Shown piece by piece: positions 5,231-6,153 of a DNA stretch of 6,153 bases; position 1 is the first letter of the stretch, and each line of letters begins with the position of its first letter. This DNA is from Chromatiales bacterium (GTDB lineage: Bacteria; Pseudomonadota; Gammaproteobacteria; Thiohalospirales; Thiohalospiraceae). The notes under the pieces were generated by a model. The model was not told the origin of the DNA. It ran no database searches and saw nothing but the letters and a program-made list of their open reading frames with translations. The stretch spans positions 1 through 6,153 of the forward strand of contig JALSRO010000480.1 of assembly GCA_026984715.1 (NCBI GenBank), read 5' to 3'. Both the position numbers and the translations under genes were made by a program.

Positions 5231-6153
5231 TCTCCACTCCACCGGATATCTACACCGATCTGCAGGGGCTGCAGCGGCTGCGCACCCTTACCAGACAGGA
5301 CTCCGGCAAGGCACTGAATCTGGTCGCCCAGCAGTTTGAGGCGCTGTTTCTGCAAATGATGTTGAAGGGGGTGCGGGAGAGCAGTCTCGGCGATCCTCTT
5401 CTTGGCAGTCAGCAGATGGAGTTCTATCGAGAGATGCATGATCAGCAGCTCTCCATCGAGCTGGCGAAGGGGAAAGGGATGGGTATCGCAGAGATGCTGG
5501 TGGAGCAGCTGGGCAGGAGCCTTTCACAAAAGGCGTCGCAAGGCGATGGCAGTCACGAGGCCCCGGGGCGCCTCCCCATCCGTGCTGTTACTCCCGTGGT
5601 TGAACAGCCGGAGGTGCGTACCCCCTCTCTGGCGCCGGTGAAGTTTGAATCACCACGGCAGTTTGTTCGCCATCTCTGGCAGGATGCTGCCAACGTAGCG
5701 GCCGACCTGGGTGTCAGCCCCGAGGTGTTGTTGGCGCAGGCGGCGTTGGAGACAGGGTGGGGGAAGAAGGTGATCCGACGTGAATCCGGAGGCAGTAGCT
5801 ACAACCTTTTCAACATCAAGGCCGATCACCGCTGGAAGGGAGAGCAGGTTGGTGTCGATACACTGGAGTATGTTCATGGAGCCATGACAAGGCAGCATGC
5901 CCGGTTTCGTGCCTATGAGAGTTACCAGGAGAGTTTTGCCGACTATGCCGAATTTTTGCGCACCAATCCCCGCTACGGGGAGGCCCTGCGGCAAACCGGT
6001 GATGATGTGGCCTTTATCAATGCGCTGCAGCAGGCGGGTTATGCAACCGACCCCCGGTATGCGGAGAAGATTACACGCATTCTGGAGGGTCGGGTGATGC
6101 GTAGCGCGGTGGCTGCGATAAAGTTTTCCGGTGGCGAGACGATATCATCATAT
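5227..6153 (+). CDS. flgJ: Flagellar rod-assembly protein/muramidase FlgJ, 3' partial
   Basis: FlgJ caps the growing flagellar rod in the periplasm and cuts peptidoglycan so the rod can pass. The frame is open to the last base, giving 309 residues without a stop; E. coli FlgJ has 313, so almost the entire protein is present. The N-terminal rod-binding domain spans about 30-95, with AQQFEALFLQMMLKGVRE from 34. A variable Gln/Pro/Ser-rich linker follows (about 98-140). The C-terminal glucosaminidase (GH73-type) domain spans about 142-290, with AQAALETGWG (170-179), whose E175 matches the Salmonella catalytic glutamate, then NLFNIKA (193-199) and GYATDPRYAEKI (271-282). I chose ATG 5227 for the typical FlgJ start (SxxxxYTDLxGLxRLR) and AGGG at 5215-5218. 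GTG 5218 is the only close alternative. The frame has a stop at 5197. Confidence 0.96.
   Translation, partial: MISTPPDIYTDLQGLQRLRTLTRQDSGKALNLVAQQFEALFLQMMLKGVRESSLGDPLLGSQQMEFYREMHDQQLSIELAKGKGMGIAEMLVEQLGRSLSQKASQGDGSHEAPGRLPIRAVTPVVEQPEVRTPSLAPVKFESPRQFVRHLWQDAANVAADLGVSPEVLLAQAALETGWGKKVIRRESGGSSYNLFNIKADHRWKGEQVGVDTLEYVHGAMTRQHARFRAYESYQESFADYAEFLRTNPRYGEALRQTGDDVAFINALQQAGYATDPRYAEKITRILEGRVMRSAVAAIKFSGGETISSY
6119..6145 (+). promoter_or_regulatory. Sigma-28 (FliA) type promoter inside the flgJ 3' end
   Basis: TAAAGTTT (6119-6126) is an exact match to the -35 half of the enterobacterial sigma-28 consensus. After exactly 11 bases comes GACGATAT (6138-6145), matching GCCGATAA at 6 of 8 positions, with the central CGAT intact. 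It lies within the final codons of flgJ and points out of the window toward the next gene, expected to be flgK. In E. coli the flgKL genes also have a FliA-dependent promoter after flgJ. The start of transcription would fall at about the window edge, so the downstream gene is not visible. Confidence 0.7.

Overview
The window looks like a chromosomal segment of a flagellated gammaproteobacterium. PurC, ParE and FlgJ can be read nearly residue for residue against their enterobacterial counterparts. The order MBL hydrolase-purC resembles Pseudomonas, and FlgJ has the fused rod-binding plus muramidase form usual in beta/gammaproteobacteria. GC content is fairly high and codon use looks even across the genes. 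A Chromatiales-type sulfur oxidiser is a guess only; no single feature fixes the family.

Layout, left to right. (1) 1-3112, plus strand, a tight housekeeping cluster: the C-terminal part of a YycJ/WalJ-type metallo-beta-lactamase-fold hydrolase, purC (purine synthesis) and parE (topoisomerase IV subunit B), with gaps of only 14 and 9 nt, so probably one transcript. (2) 3113-3585, a non-coding stretch between the convergent 3' ends of parE and a small minus-strand gene. It holds two diverged, same-orientation copies of a structured repeat. Copy A has 16-bp terminal inverted repeats and looks like a MITE or large REP-type unit. The central hairpin is kept in both copies through compensatory base-pair changes. 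(3) 3586-3786, minus strand, a 66-residue DUF2905 membrane protein. (4) 3787-4049, a divergent intergenic region of 263 bp ending in a consensus sigma-54 promoter. (5) 4050-6153, plus strand, flgI (P-ring) and flgJ (rod cap/muramidase; the window ends at or just before its stop codon), with a sigma-28-type promoter inside the last codons of flgJ, placed to drive the next gene, presumably flgK.

The flagellar part is the most informative. flgI is normally preceded by flgH, but here the upstream neighbours are DUF2905, repeats and parE, so the flg cluster appears split between flgH and flgI. The separated flgIJ block has its own sigma-54 promoter and hands over to a sigma-28 promoter for the late genes. 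This matches the class order of polar-flagellum hierarchies: sigma-54 for middle genes, FliA for late genes. I see no tRNA, rRNA, CRISPR array or complete insertion sequence. The least explained element is the two-copy structured repeat.
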